A program made the translations under genes and the position numbers. The notes below the pieces were generated by a model that saw only the letters and a list, made by a program, of their open reading frames with translations, searched no databases and had not been told where the DNA came from. Shown one piece after another: positions 8,734 through 16,980 of a stretch of DNA of 22,839 bases. The DNA lies in assembly GCA_012511845.1 (NCBI GenBank), contig JAAZFF010000243.1:1-22839 (forward strand). Reading direction: 5' to 3'. The stretch is from Lentisphaerota bacterium (GTDB lineage: Bacteria; Verrucomicrobiota; Kiritimatiellia; RFP12; UBA3636). Positions within the stretch are counted from its first letter, which is position 1, and each line of letters starts with the position of its first letter.

Positions 8734-9828
8734 ATGATTAAAAAAGATCAAGTAGAAAAAATACTGGTCAGGCTCCATACTGTTGAGCAGGAGCTGGCTG
8801 ATCCGGTAGTTTCTACGCAACAGAAACGCTATAGGACTCTCATGTTTGAGCATTCATCGCTTAAAAAGCTGGAAGAGAGTGCCACAAAGTACTTTAAACT
8901 TGTCGAATCAATAGATGAGGCGAAAAAGATAATCTCAAGCCCTGAGTCTGACGAGGATTTCCGTGAGCTTGCTGAGGCAGAACTGGCTGAACTGGAAGAA
9001 ATTCTGCCGAAAGCAGAACGGGAGCTTGCGTCTGCTCTTTTGCCGCCGGATCCTGATTTGCAGAGAAATGCAATGATTGAGATACGCGCCGGTACGGGCG
9101 GGGATGAGGCAGCCATATTCGCTGGTGATTTGTTTCGGATGTATTCCCGTTATGCTGAGGTGCGCGGCTGGAAAATAACCCCGGTTGATGTAAGCTCCGG
9201 CGTTATGGGGGGATATAAGGAAATTGTTTTTCTTGTTGAAGGGGCAGGTTCGTATGCTGTACTTCGCTATGAAGGTGGAGGGCACAGGGTTCAACGTGTT
9301 CCGGAAACGGAATCCCAGGGACGAGTGCATACGTCGGCGGCAACTGTGGCTGTTTTTCCCCAGGCGGATGAAGATGATGAACTTGTTATCGATACTCAGG
9401 ATTTGCGTATAGATACGTTCCGTGCCGGTGGTGCCGGAGGGCAGCACGTAAACAAGACAGACTCTGCAGTAAGGATAACCCATCTTCCCACGGGTATAGT
9501 CGTGCAAAGTCAGGAAGAGCGCTCACAACACCAGAACAGGGAAAAATGCATGGCAGCCCTAAGATCCCGGCTACTTGATGTGAGAAGGGAAGAAGAAGAG
9601 AGGAAGATGGGAAGTGCACGCCGTATAATGATAGGTTCAGGAGATAGAAGCGGCAGGATGAGAACTTACAACTTCCCGCAAAACCGCCTTACTGACCATC
9701 GTATAAATATGACGCTTTACAGCCTGGATCGCATAATGGAAGGGCAAATGGATGAATTGCTTGACGCACTCGCCGTATCGAACGAAAACATGCGTCTTGA
9801 TTTGGCTATGGGGAAAATGAATGCCTGA
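8734..9828 (+). CDS. prfA: Peptide chain release factor 1
   Basis: 364 residues, complete. RF1 recognises UAA and UAG and triggers peptide release. The codon-recognition tripeptide PxT appears as PET in RVPETESQGRVHTS, the RF1 signature (RF2 has SPF), and the catalytic GGQ is in RAGGAGGQHVNKTDSAVRI, where Gln is normally methylated. The anti-suppressor helix and C-terminal domain end in a normal LDLAMGKM region. No clear Shine-Dalgarno precedes ATG 8734. The stop is TGA, not a codon RF1 itself reads. The intact RF1 with its UAG-reading motif is relevant because three premature UAG/UAA codons lie upstream: it argues that UAG is a true stop in this organism. Confidence 0.95.
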   Translation: MIKKDQVEKILVRLHTVEQELADPVVSTQQKRYRTLMFEHSSLKKLEESATKYFKLVESIDEAKKIISSPESDEDFRELAEAELAELEEILPKAERELASALLPPDPDLQRNAMIEIRAGTGGDEAAIFAGDLFRMYSRYAEVRGWKITPVDVSSGVMGGYKEIVFLVEGAGSYAVLRYEGGGHRVQRVPETESQGRVHTSAATVAVFPQADEDDELVIDTQDLRIDTFRAGGAGGQHVNKTDSAVRITHLPTGIVVQSQEERSQHQNREKCMAALRSRLLDVRREEEERKMGSARRIMIGSGDRSGRMRTYNFPQNRLTDHRINMTLYSLDRIMEGQMDELLDALAVSNENMRLDLAMGKMNA

Positions 9829-9838
9829 GCCAATGAGG

Positions 9839-9856
9839 TATAAAACTAGTTTTATA
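9839..9856. repeat. Perfect 18-base palindrome TATAAAACTAGTTTTATA
   Basis: An uninterrupted palindrome 10 bases after the prfA stop, in the AT-rich gap before the beta-barrel gene. Perfect dyads of this size are often operators for dimeric regulators. It is too AT-rich and lacks the T-tract needed to be a good terminator. Confidence 0.5.
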
Positions 9857-9885
9857 ACACTTTTAAATATTGGCAAGAATTGTCT

Positions 9886-9897
9886 CGTAAATTTACG
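9886..9897. repeat. 12-base palindrome CGTAAATTTACG
   Basis: A second perfect palindrome in the same intergenic gap, 22 bases before a plausible -35 box. It could be a regulator site for the polysaccharide export region; chance is possible in AT-rich DNA. Confidence 0.35.
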
Positions 9898-9918
9898 TAT
9901 TCTATAGATTTTTTGTGA

Positions 9919-9948
9919 TTGACTATGGTAGGGCTTTTAAAGTATCCT
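9919..9948 (+). promoter_or_regulatory. Putative promoter for the beta-barrel gene
   Basis: TTGACT (9919-9924) and TATCCT (9943-9948) are separated by 18 bases, about 50 bases before the ATG at 9999. The gene has GGAG at about 9989-9992 as ribosome binding site. Confidence 0.35.
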
Positions 9949-9998
9949 TTTGCTGATCGGAGTCATAGAGGTATTTTTAACTCTTCCGGAGAAATAAT

Positions 9999-11339
9999 AT
10001 GAAGATTTGGCTATTTAAAAAACGTTTGACACTTTTTGTGGTGTTATTTTCTATTACATCTGTATCGATTGTCGCCTTTGGCGGAGGTACTGTTTTGGAG
10101 CCGTTGGGGGTCAGTTTGTCTGTAAGTGCGAAACGTACAGATAACCGCGACAGGATACCGGATGGATACGAGATTCAGTGTGAGCGGGTCAAGAAGGAAA
10201 AAGACACTGTCCTGCGTATAGCACCTAGAATATCGTTTGATAAAAGGACTTCTGAGCGTTTCAAGTACTATTTTGAATATAGTCCCTCTTTCACATATCA
10301 TGATAATCCCCGTCATGGAGGAGAGAAGAGAGAGTGGCTTCATTCAGCAAAAGGTGATATAGAGTTTAATATTGCCCCGATGACCATTTTCAGGCTCAGC
10401 GATCTTTACATTTGGAATGGGGAAAAAGACTGGTATTACGACCACGACCACAAAACGTGCAGATGTATGCCTGAAACACAAAAAGATGATTACTATGAGA
10501 ATCTCTTGCGTCCTTCCATTCACACACAGTTGACTGCGGACGATACATTCGCCCTGTCCGGTTTGTGGAGAATCAAACGTTATGAAAAAGATTATGCGGC
10601 AGATCGTGGAGATGAAGACGAGTATTCTCTCTTGGCTGAACTGATGCATAAAATGAATCGTAACATTTCATACGGTCTTTTTGTTGAGTATACAGCTTTT
10701 GACAGAACGCGCGATGGCAAGGATGCCGATCCTTTCAACACAAGTGGATATCCTGACATAATAGACGCCGGGGTGCAGTATATTACAATGGGTGTTCAGG
10801 CTTCGTATGACTTTCTTGGTGATGGCAACTATGTTCTTCTTGGCAGGACAGGTTACAACTATATTTGGTATGAAGCTGATGAACTTGACAGTGACGGTAT
10901 GATGGGAGACAGCCGGCTGGAGCTTTCATTGCATCAGCTTGAACGTACGAACGGCAGGCTTGGTCTGAAGTATGGCAAGGAATATGCCGATATTTTTCCT
11001 TACAGCTCGCAGAAAAATTTAACCTTATTCGGTAATATAGGACGTCGTTTTGGCAAGCAGGGGGATCTGAAGCTGGCAGCTGACGTTGAATATCGTACGA
11101 GAAGATATGGCAGGTTTGATATTGATCCGGATGCTTTCAGCTACTCATACTACAAAGATAAGTATGAAGGTAAAAAACTTGATAGAGACAGCATTTGGAT
11201 ACGTTTGTCCGCTCAATACGACGTGACAGATAATTTTGTTGTCTCAGGATTTTATTCCTATGAAGATATGGATTCAGATGTTGATTCAAGCTATTCTGAA
11301 AACGTGGTTGGCATCTCAGCAACATACAGGTTTCTGTAA
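9999..11339 (+). CDS. Outer-membrane beta-barrel protein of the polysaccharide export region
   Basis: 446 residues. An N-terminal signal peptide is visible (basic MKIWLFKKRL, then a hydrophobic stretch to about residue 28). The rest has no helix-forming membrane segments but many alternating aromatic/polar strands ending in Y/F/W (for example KYYFEYSPSFTYH, YGLFVEYTAFD, YVLLGRTGYNYIWYEA, FVVSGFYSYED), and it ends VVGISATYRFL. This is the pattern of BBP2-like outer-membrane barrels found in exopolysaccharide loci. Placed directly before BY-kinase and OPX genes, it is likely the outer-membrane pore or a docking partner for the exported polymer. There are only two cysteines, close together (CRC), possibly a disulfide. 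Precise family membership is inferred. It is separated from the next gene by a terminator, so it may be transcribed on its own. Confidence 0.7.
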   Translation: MKIWLFKKRLTLFVVLFSITSVSIVAFGGGTVLEPLGVSLSVSAKRTDNRDRIPDGYEIQCERVKKEKDTVLRIAPRISFDKRTSERFKYYFEYSPSFTYHDNPRHGGEKREWLHSAKGDIEFNIAPMTIFRLSDLYIWNGEKDWYYDHDHKTCRCMPETQKDDYYENLLRPSIHTQLTADDTFALSGLWRIKRYEKDYAADRGDEDEYSLLAELMHKMNRNISYGLFVEYTAFDRTRDGKDADPFNTSGYPDIIDAGVQYITMGVQASYDFLGDGNYVLLGRTGYNYIWYEADELDSDGMMGDSRLELSLHQLERTNGRLGLKYGKEYADIFPYSSQKNLTLFGNIGRRFGKQGDLKLAADVEYRTRRYGRFDIDPDAFSYSYYKDKYEGKKLDRDSIWIRLSAQYDVTDNFVVSGFYSYEDMDSDVDSSYSENVVGISATYRFL

Positions 11340-11395
11340 CTTCGCCCGGCAACCTCCGGCGCATCTTTGTAACCACTGCTGGTACATAACTAAAC

Positions 11396-11425
11396 CCGCC
11401 GGGAACACCCGGCGGATTTCATTTT
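11396..11425 (+). terminator. Intrinsic terminator after the beta-barrel gene
   Basis: CCGCCGGG (11396-11403) pairs perfectly with CCCGGCGG (11408-11415) around the 4-base loop AACA, followed by ATTTCATTTT. It lies between the beta-barrel stop and the BY-kinase start only 12 bases later, so partial read-through or a promoter within the gap would be needed for the kinase operon. Confidence 0.8.
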
Positions 11426-11436
11426 AAAGGAAATCG

Positions 11437-13617
11437 ATGAACAACGACGAACCTATTCAGTTACGGCAACAAGAGGAAGAATCGGTACACTTTCTAGATT
11501 ACTGGCAAATTCTTTTTTCCCGCAAGGAAATTGTAATTGCTGTTTCTTTGATGATGATTATAACCGGTATTGTTATTACACGTCAGATGCCGCGAGTATA
11601 CTCTGATTCTGCCCTTATTCAGGTACAAGGAGCAACACCTGATATAAATGTATTCCAACAGGCATATTATCGTTACGACCCGATTTTCCTGAAAACTCAG
11701 TTCGAAATAATAAAATCCAGAAAAATAATTGAGGCAGTGGTTCGTCGAGAGCGCCTGGATGATATTCTGGGAATGGCATATGGTTGGAAAAATACAAGAA
11801 CAGCCGCAACAACGTTTGATAATACTGTAAAACTTATTCAAAACAAAGTTTCACTCAATATCAGGCGTGATACTGAACTGATAGAAATTTCGGTGCGACT
11901 CGACAAGCCCGACACCAAGGATGGAGAGGCGGCAACGGTGGCAGCCCGGATAGCAAATGCGATAGCGGAGGAGTTCCAGTGGCAGTCGCAACAGGCTTCT
12001 AAAAATGCAGCCGAAGAAGCTTTGCGTGATCTTAATGCAGAAATAGAAAAAATGAATCGTGATATTTTTGCGGCAGAGGAAAAATTAAACCAAATGCGCG
12101 AAAAACACGGGATTACACTTCTTTCTGATATCGATACAGGAACAGCTACCATACGCTCCAGTATAGCCCGCCTTACAGAAGAGGCTTCACGAGCCCTTCG
12201 TGAATCTGAAATAAAAAAATATAAATATGAGAAAATAGTAGAACTTTCGCCAACTGAAGCAGCAGGAACACTCGGTATTACAATGGGCGATATTTCGTTA
12301 CAGCCCCTTTTGGCAGAAAAACAGAAGCTTGAGATGCAGGCGATAGTCCAGGAACAGGCAGGTCTGGGGTCGCAACACCCGGGAGTTATCCAGAATCAGA
12401 CTCTTCTGCGAGAAATAACTTCAAGAATTGATGAACGTGTAGCACAAATAAAACTTGGTCTTAAAATTGATTACGAGCAGGCACAGGCTGAGTATGATAT
12501 GTATGCAGCCAGACTTGCTGAGGAAAAGAATAAAGAAATGGAACTTTCCTCAGGAGCATCATTAGAACTCTACAAAACGCAGAAGGATATAGAGGCTATG
12601 CGCTCAAGTCGTGATATTTTAAAACAAAAACTTGTATTTGAGAGCGTAGCTACAAAAATACCTACAACAAGTGTACAGGTTGTAGAAGAAGCGAAAACTC
12701 CTGAAACTCCCATTCCTGTCAGCCCAAATTTTGCCCTGAATATTACACTGAGTGTTGTAGCCGGCCTGTTCCTAAGTGTTGTTCTCGCTTTCTTTGTTGA
12801 GTATCTGGATACAACAATTAAAGGAGTCGACGATATTGAAAAATATTTAAATTCAAATGTGCTTGGGGTAATTCCTCAGAGAATGCGTACTTTGAGCGAT
12901 GCAGATGCCCGGCCTAAACACTCAGAGGTGTATCGCGTTCTTAGAATGAACATAAAGTCATCTCCAAAATTCGGGGATGGTAAAATTATTCTTTTCACAA
13001 GCGCAAGCGCAGGTGAAGGAAAGTCTCTGACCTCATTTAATCTGGCATACGTATGTGCACAGGTCGATGAAAAGGTGCTGCTTATAGACTCTGACCTGCA
13101 TCGTCCACGCCTGCACAATATTTTCAATGTAGATAATAGTATCGGTATAAGCAATGTTATTGTGGGGGAAGCAACGCTTGATGAAGCTATTGTAAAATCA
13201 GAGCATCCGAACCTTGACTTCCTGCCGTCAGGGCGTATTGCCAGTGCAAGTGTGTATGGTCTTATGGATACTGACGAGATGAAGGCAATTCTCGAAGAGG
13301 CGAGACAGAGGTATGATCGTGTAATAATGGATGCACCTCCCATGGTGGGTGTTAGCGATACTGCACAGCTTGTGCGTATTTGTGATGGTGTTGCCCTCGT
13401 TGTGCAACATAGAAAATATCCGAGAGCGCTATGTAAGCGTGCCAGAGATATGGTTACAAGCATGGGTGGGAACTTGTTGGGGGTTGTCCTTAATAATGTT
13501 GATGCTTCGCACGATTATTCCTCCTACTACTATGAGCACGAGTATTATTACTACTATTATACACATGATTCAGATGGGCGAAGCAAACGAACGGGAAGAG
13601 GCAAAAGCAAATCCTGA
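11437..13617 (+). CDS. Polysaccharide co-polymerase / tyrosine autokinase (Wzc-type BY-kinase)
   Basis: 726 residues. A Wzz domain is bounded by membrane segments at ~32-48 and ~430-452, with a long periplasmic coiled coil (~190-400) between. The cytoplasmic BY-kinase domain has Walker A ASAGEGKS (523-530), Walker A' VLLIDSDLHRP (547-557) and Walker B VIMDAPP (629-635). The C-terminus carries ten tyrosines within residues 694-708, the autophosphorylated cluster that controls oligomer assembly, followed by a basic tail. Such proteins sit in the inner membrane and govern chain length and export of capsule or exopolysaccharide together with an OPX protein. The stop TGA shares its A with the ATG of the next gene, indicating translational coupling with the OPX gene. 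The start follows AAAGGAAA. No cognate tyrosine phosphatase is in view. Confidence 0.92.
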   Translation: MNNDEPIQLRQQEEESVHFLDYWQILFSRKEIVIAVSLMMIITGIVITRQMPRVYSDSALIQVQGATPDINVFQQAYYRYDPIFLKTQFEIIKSRKIIEAVVRRERLDDILGMAYGWKNTRTAATTFDNTVKLIQNKVSLNIRRDTELIEISVRLDKPDTKDGEAATVAARIANAIAEEFQWQSQQASKNAAEEALRDLNAEIEKMNRDIFAAEEKLNQMREKHGITLLSDIDTGTATIRSSIARLTEEASRALRESEIKKYKYEKIVELSPTEAAGTLGITMGDISLQPLLAEKQKLEMQAIVQEQAGLGSQHPGVIQNQTLLREITSRIDERVAQIKLGLKIDYEQAQAEYDMYAARLAEEKNKEMELSSGASLELYKTQKDIEAMRSSRDILKQKLVFESVATKIPTTSVQVVEEAKTPETPIPVSPNFALNITLSVVAGLFLSVVLAFFVEYLDTTIKGVDDIEKYLNSNVLGVIPQRMRTLSDADARPKHSEVYRVLRMNIKSSPKFGDGKIILFTSASAGEGKSLTSFNLAYVCAQVDEKVLLIDSDLHRPRLHNIFNVDNSIGISNVIVGEATLDEAIVKSEHPNLDFLPSGRIASASVYGLMDTDEMKAILEEARQRYDRVIMDAPPMVGVSDTAQLVRICDGVALVVQHRKYPRALCKRARDMVTSMGGNLLGVVLNNVDASHDYSSYYYEHEYYYYYYTHDSDGRSKRTGRGKSKS

Positions 13618-14288
13618 TGCTTGCAAAACAAACTTCTATGAAAACAAAATGTAATCAAATATTACTGCTTGCAGTGTGTTTTGGCGTGTTTTTATCTGGT
13701 TGCGCCGTATTTAACTCTTTTTTTGAGGAGTCTGTAAGCATGGATCCTGCTTCATGGGTTCCACCTATTCCAAGTAACGTTTCACATCGTAGTATGGTGG
13801 CATTTCGTCCCTTGCAGATGGGAGATACTACACAGGTGACAATTCGTGCCGGTTCTCTAGATCCTGTAGAAATAGTTGATATTGTGGATATTTATGGAAA
13901 TATTACATTACCTCATCTGGGGGAGTTTAAAGTAGGTCAACTTACAACATCAGAGGCGGAAAAGGCGGTAGCAAATGCATATGTCGAAAACAAAATATTT
14001 TCCGCTCCCATTATAACTATTGTATCGCCTAACCTGCAACATACACCTGAAATATTTATCACCGGTGAAATTCAAAAGAAGGGAAGCTTTGTATACAAGG
14101 ACGGTATAACACTTTGGCAGGCTATAGTTGCCGCTGGAGATGTCACTGCGTACGCAAGTAACAAGGTAAAACTGGTCAGGAATGGCATTGCTACAGAGTA
14201 TGATATACGCAAAATCAAGAAAAATGTTTCTGAAAACCCTGTCCTTATGCCAGGTGATATAATTGAAGTAATGGCAAGATTGTTTTAA
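13617..14288 (+). CDS. Polysaccharide export lipoprotein (OPX/Wza family, short form)
   Basis: 223 residues. A lipoprotein signal peptide with lipobox LSGC puts the acylated Cys at 29; Ala follows the Cys, compatible with outer-membrane sorting. A polysaccharide-export domain (about GDTTQVTIRAGSLDPVEIVDIVDIYGNITLPHLGEFKVGQLT) and one SLBB-like domain (EIFITGEIQKKGSFVYKDGITLWQAIVAAGDV) follow. The protein ends GDIIEVMARLF and has no C-terminal amphipathic helix of the kind E. coli Wza uses to form its outer-membrane pore. It is therefore a short OPX protein that probably needs a separate beta-barrel, for which the gene at 9999 is a candidate. The start at 13617 overlaps the kinase stop; ATG 13638 gives a tidier signal peptide (MKTKCNQILLL) and is the main alternative. 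Confidence 0.88.
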   Translation: MLAKQTSMKTKCNQILLLAVCFGVFLSGCAVFNSFFEESVSMDPASWVPPIPSNVSHRSMVAFRPLQMGDTTQVTIRAGSLDPVEIVDIVDIYGNITLPHLGEFKVGQLTTSEAEKAVANAYVENKIFSAPIITIVSPNLQHTPEIFITGEIQKKGSFVYKDGITLWQAIVAAGDVTAYASNKVKLVRNGIATEYDIRKIKKNVSENPVLMPGDIIEVMARLF

Positions 14289-14308
14289 AAAATCTTGGAA
14301 CACTGAAT

Positions 14309-14932
14309 ATGCCTTCGAGGTCTAAAACATTTCGAGTAAAAATAGACATTGTCTTGGCAAGTCTCCTTTTTATATGTGGAATATTTGGATTTATTTATTC
14401 AGTCAGAACTTCAATAGCCCTGATCTCATATAAAAAAGTAAAATACGGCTTTTTTCCGGGATCTAGAAAGGAAGTTCCCCAGATTTATAATAGCATAGAA
14501 GCAAGTCGAAAAGCGTTTAATGCTCACAAACTGTATCCACAAAACTACTATTTCCCCTCATACGCAGCGTTCTGTTCTCTGGAGAATGCCTATGATGCTG
14601 ACAGCAGGGAGGAACACAGGCAGCATATAGAGCGTGCGATGCACTTTTCCCAGTTAGCCCTGAACATTAATCCCGGTGAACCTGAAGCACGTATGGTATA
14701 TGCCCTTGCTCTTGCTGAAAAAGGTGAAGTTAATGAATCCATATCATATTGGGAAAGTGAAGTTGTAAAAAAAGAATTCTGGAACCCTGCGCATCATGAG
14801 TTTCTCGCAAAACTTTATAACAGAGCATCAGATCCTGAGAATTTAAAGAAGGCAGTTAATGAACTTCCGTTTATCCATGATTCCGAATTGCGTAAAGAAC
14901 TGATTGAACTTAAAAAAATCCTGGAAAAGTAA
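14309..14932 (+). CDS. Membrane-anchored helical-repeat (TPR-like) protein of the export operon
   Basis: 207 residues, function not recognised. A short basic N-terminus is followed by one membrane segment at ~12-32 (IDIVLASLLFICGIFGFIYSV), which puts the rest in the periplasm. The remainder is helical: QIYNSIEASRKAFNAHKLYP, HIERAMHFSQLALNINPGEPEARMVYALALAEKGEVNESISYWESEV and AHHEFLAKLYNRASDPENLKKAV look like two to three degenerate tetratricopeptide repeats, including the ALNINPGEPEA signature. TPR proteins in polysaccharide loci usually act as scaffolds linking inner and outer membrane parts. It lies 20 bases after the OPX gene and 2 bases before the AsnB-like gene, so it belongs to the operon. 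Confidence 0.65.
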   Translation: MPSRSKTFRVKIDIVLASLLFICGIFGFIYSVRTSIALISYKKVKYGFFPGSRKEVPQIYNSIEASRKAFNAHKLYPQNYYFPSYAAFCSLENAYDADSREEHRQHIERAMHFSQLALNINPGEPEARMVYALALAEKGEVNESISYWESEVVKKEFWNPAHHEFLAKLYNRASDPENLKKAVNELPFIHDSELRKELIELKKILEK

Positions 14933-14934
14933 AA

Positions 14935-16866
14935 ATGTCGATTCGCAGTATAGCCGGATACGTAGGTAACGGAGTTTCTGAACATGTACAAGCAATACGG
15001 GATGTAATGGCGTCCCGATTTTCAGGTATAAACGATTTTCTGGTGAATCCTTCCGGAATGCTGTTCCTGCAGGGTTTGAGCAATATGGATGTCCAGGCAT
15101 GGCGCTCATCATCCAATGTTTATGAGGGAGAACTTGCAATTGTTTATAATGGAAAAATATATAATAAAACAGATTTGAGACGTGAACTTGAGCAGACAGG
15201 ACGCCCCGCTGCCGGAAATACAGACGAGGAAATTGTTCTGCATTTGTACAAGGAATTCGGCGATGATTGTGTTAAAAAATTGCGGGGAATGTTTTCATTC
15301 GGACTATGGGATTTTAAACGTAATCGGATTCTTGTTGCCCGCGATCATATGGGGCAGAAATCTCTGTTTTATACCCTTGATAAAGAAAGCTTTGTTTTTG
15401 CTTCAGAGGCAAAAACTGTCCTGGCATCAGGTGTGTCAGAACGCAATATAGATATTGAAGGGCTCTGGCATTATATGTCCTTGCGCTACCTTCCGGACGA
15501 TCATACTCTTTTTAAAGGCATTAGAAAACTGCAGGCAGGGCATTTTGCTGTTTATGAAAACGGCAAGGTGTCTGTTCATAAGTACTGGCAGCCGGATACA
15601 TTTAAAAGTAAGGTACAAGGTTCAGAAAAAGAGCTTGCAGATGCTTTGGAGCGTCTTCTTCTGGAAACTGTGGAAGCACATCTGGGTGAGAGTGATAGTG
15701 CATCCATCGGCTCGTTCCTTAGCGGGGGAATAGATTCAAGCCTTGTTACTGCAATGGTGGCTAAAATAAGGGGAAAGCCTTTTCATACATTTTCCATAGG
15801 AGTGAAAGAGCAGGATATAAACGAACTGCCATGGGCACGCATGATCTCATCAAAGTATAATCTTATTGCGCGCGAAGAAGTTGTAGAGGCAGATATAATT
15901 CACAAGATACCTGAAATGATCTTCCACATGGATGAACCGTCCGACCCATTTGGAGTTGGAGTCTATCTCGTGTCGCAGGTGGCAGCGAAAGATGTAGGGA
16001 TTGTCCTGAGCGGAGATGGAGGTGATGAAAATTTTGCAGGTTACGACCGATTTGCCGGTCAGAAACTCGCCGGTCTTTACTCTGTTTTTCCAGCCTGGAT
16101 AAGGCGAAACATATTCGGGAAAATCTTCAACCTCATACCGGAGTCCTTCGGATACAAGAGTTTCGCATCAAAACTGAAATGGCTCAACGACATGTCTTTT
16201 TATGATGCCGGCGGTCGTTATGCCCGCAGCATGAGTTTTTTGCGGTTTACTTCGGAATATAAAGATGCACTTTTCACCGGAGAAGCAATCAAACGTGTTG
16301 TAGAAATTGACTCTGCCCAAAAAATACTTCATTATTTTAATGATGGTACTGCCGAAGAACTGCTCGACAAGATGCTGTATACAGATCTTATGACGCGTAT
16401 GCCTGATCACCTGCTTGCTATTTCAGATCGCATGGGTGCTGCCAATTCTCTTGAAATCCGTCCGCCTCTGATTGATCATAAAGTTACGGAATTCGCAGCT
16501 TCTCTTCCGTGCGAAATGAAACTCCATGGACGGCAGTTGAAGTATATCTTGCGAAAAGTAGCATATCGCTATAAGCCGAAAGAGTTGATAGATCGTCCAA
16601 AACAGGGATTCGGATTTCCCATAGCACGCTGGATCCGTACAGATTTGTCGAGCTTTCTGCAGACGCTATTTTCTGAATCACGTTTTGTTGAACTGGGAAT
16701 ATTCAGACAGGGAGAGCTTGATAGATTGCTGCAGGAACATGTCGGAGGTAAAGCAGATCATAATTTCAGGATTTGGATACTGCTGAATCTTGAAATATGG
16801 TATAGAATGTGCATGGAGGGTGAATCGTTATCCAACATGCATGAGTTTATAGACAAACGCTTGTAA
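14935..16866 (+). CDS. AsnB-like amidotransferase/synthetase with degenerate glutaminase site
   Basis: 643 residues, usual for asparagine-synthetase family proteins of polysaccharide clusters. The synthetase half is intact: PP-loop SGGIDSS (263-269), SGDGGDENFAGY (from 359) and the MGAANSLEIRPPLID region. These use ATP to adenylate a carboxylate and transfer nitrogen. The glutaminase half keeps the fold (RGMFSFGLWD, RDHMGQKSLFY, FASEAKTVL) but its active site is eroded. The protein starts MSIRSIAGYVG instead of MCGI/MCSI, so the Cys nucleophile is missing (Arg4 stands where the Cys aligns). The RLSI arginine is Gly47, and NGEIYN is NGKIYN (Lys74). Only Asp97 (TDEE) remains. Glutamine use is therefore unlikely. 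By position it probably modifies the exported polymer, for example amidating a uronic acid; true asparagine synthesis is less likely. It starts 2 bases after the preceding stop. Confidence 0.85.
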   Translation: MSIRSIAGYVGNGVSEHVQAIRDVMASRFSGINDFLVNPSGMLFLQGLSNMDVQAWRSSSNVYEGELAIVYNGKIYNKTDLRRELEQTGRPAAGNTDEEIVLHLYKEFGDDCVKKLRGMFSFGLWDFKRNRILVARDHMGQKSLFYTLDKESFVFASEAKTVLASGVSERNIDIEGLWHYMSLRYLPDDHTLFKGIRKLQAGHFAVYENGKVSVHKYWQPDTFKSKVQGSEKELADALERLLLETVEAHLGESDSASIGSFLSGGIDSSLVTAMVAKIRGKPFHTFSIGVKEQDINELPWARMISSKYNLIAREEVVEADIIHKIPEMIFHMDEPSDPFGVGVYLVSQVAAKDVGIVLSGDGGDENFAGYDRFAGQKLAGLYSVFPAWIRRNIFGKIFNLIPESFGYKSFASKLKWLNDMSFYDAGGRYARSMSFLRFTSEYKDALFTGEAIKRVVEIDSAQKILHYFNDGTAEELLDKMLYTDLMTRMPDHLLAISDRMGAANSLEIRPPLIDHKVTEFAASLPCEMKLHGRQLKYILRKVAYRYKPKELIDRPKQGFGFPIARWIRTDLSSFLQTLFSESRFVELGIFRQGELDRLLQEHVGGKADHNFRIWILLNLEIWYRMCMEGESLSNMHEFIDKRL

Positions 16867-16896
16867 TGCTCGCCCCTGAAATTCGACATGTCATGA

Positions 16897-16925
16897 TTGC
16901 ATGCACGTACATGCTCGTGTATACT
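16897..16925 (+). promoter_or_regulatory. Putative promoter for the small multidrug-export family gene
   Basis: TTGCAT (16897-16902) and TATACT (16920-16925) with exactly 17 bases between, 55 bases before the ATG at 16981. The -10 box matches the consensus well and the -35 moderately. A leader of about 49 bases would carry the AGAAAG ribosome binding site. Confidence 0.45.
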
Positions 16926-16980
16926 GTCTGCGTTTTATTTTCTGACACCACAATTTCCTTGTTTTAGAAAGAACTTTATT

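Noticed and set aside
8935..9507. Minus-strand 190-codon ORF opposite prfA
   Set aside because: Antisense shadow of a highly conserved gene; its composition and lack of domains give no support.
12876..13463. Minus-strand 195-codon ORF opposite the BY-kinase domain
   Set aside because: It lies entirely antisense to the conserved Walker motifs and has no recognisable domain or start signal; it is a shadow frame.
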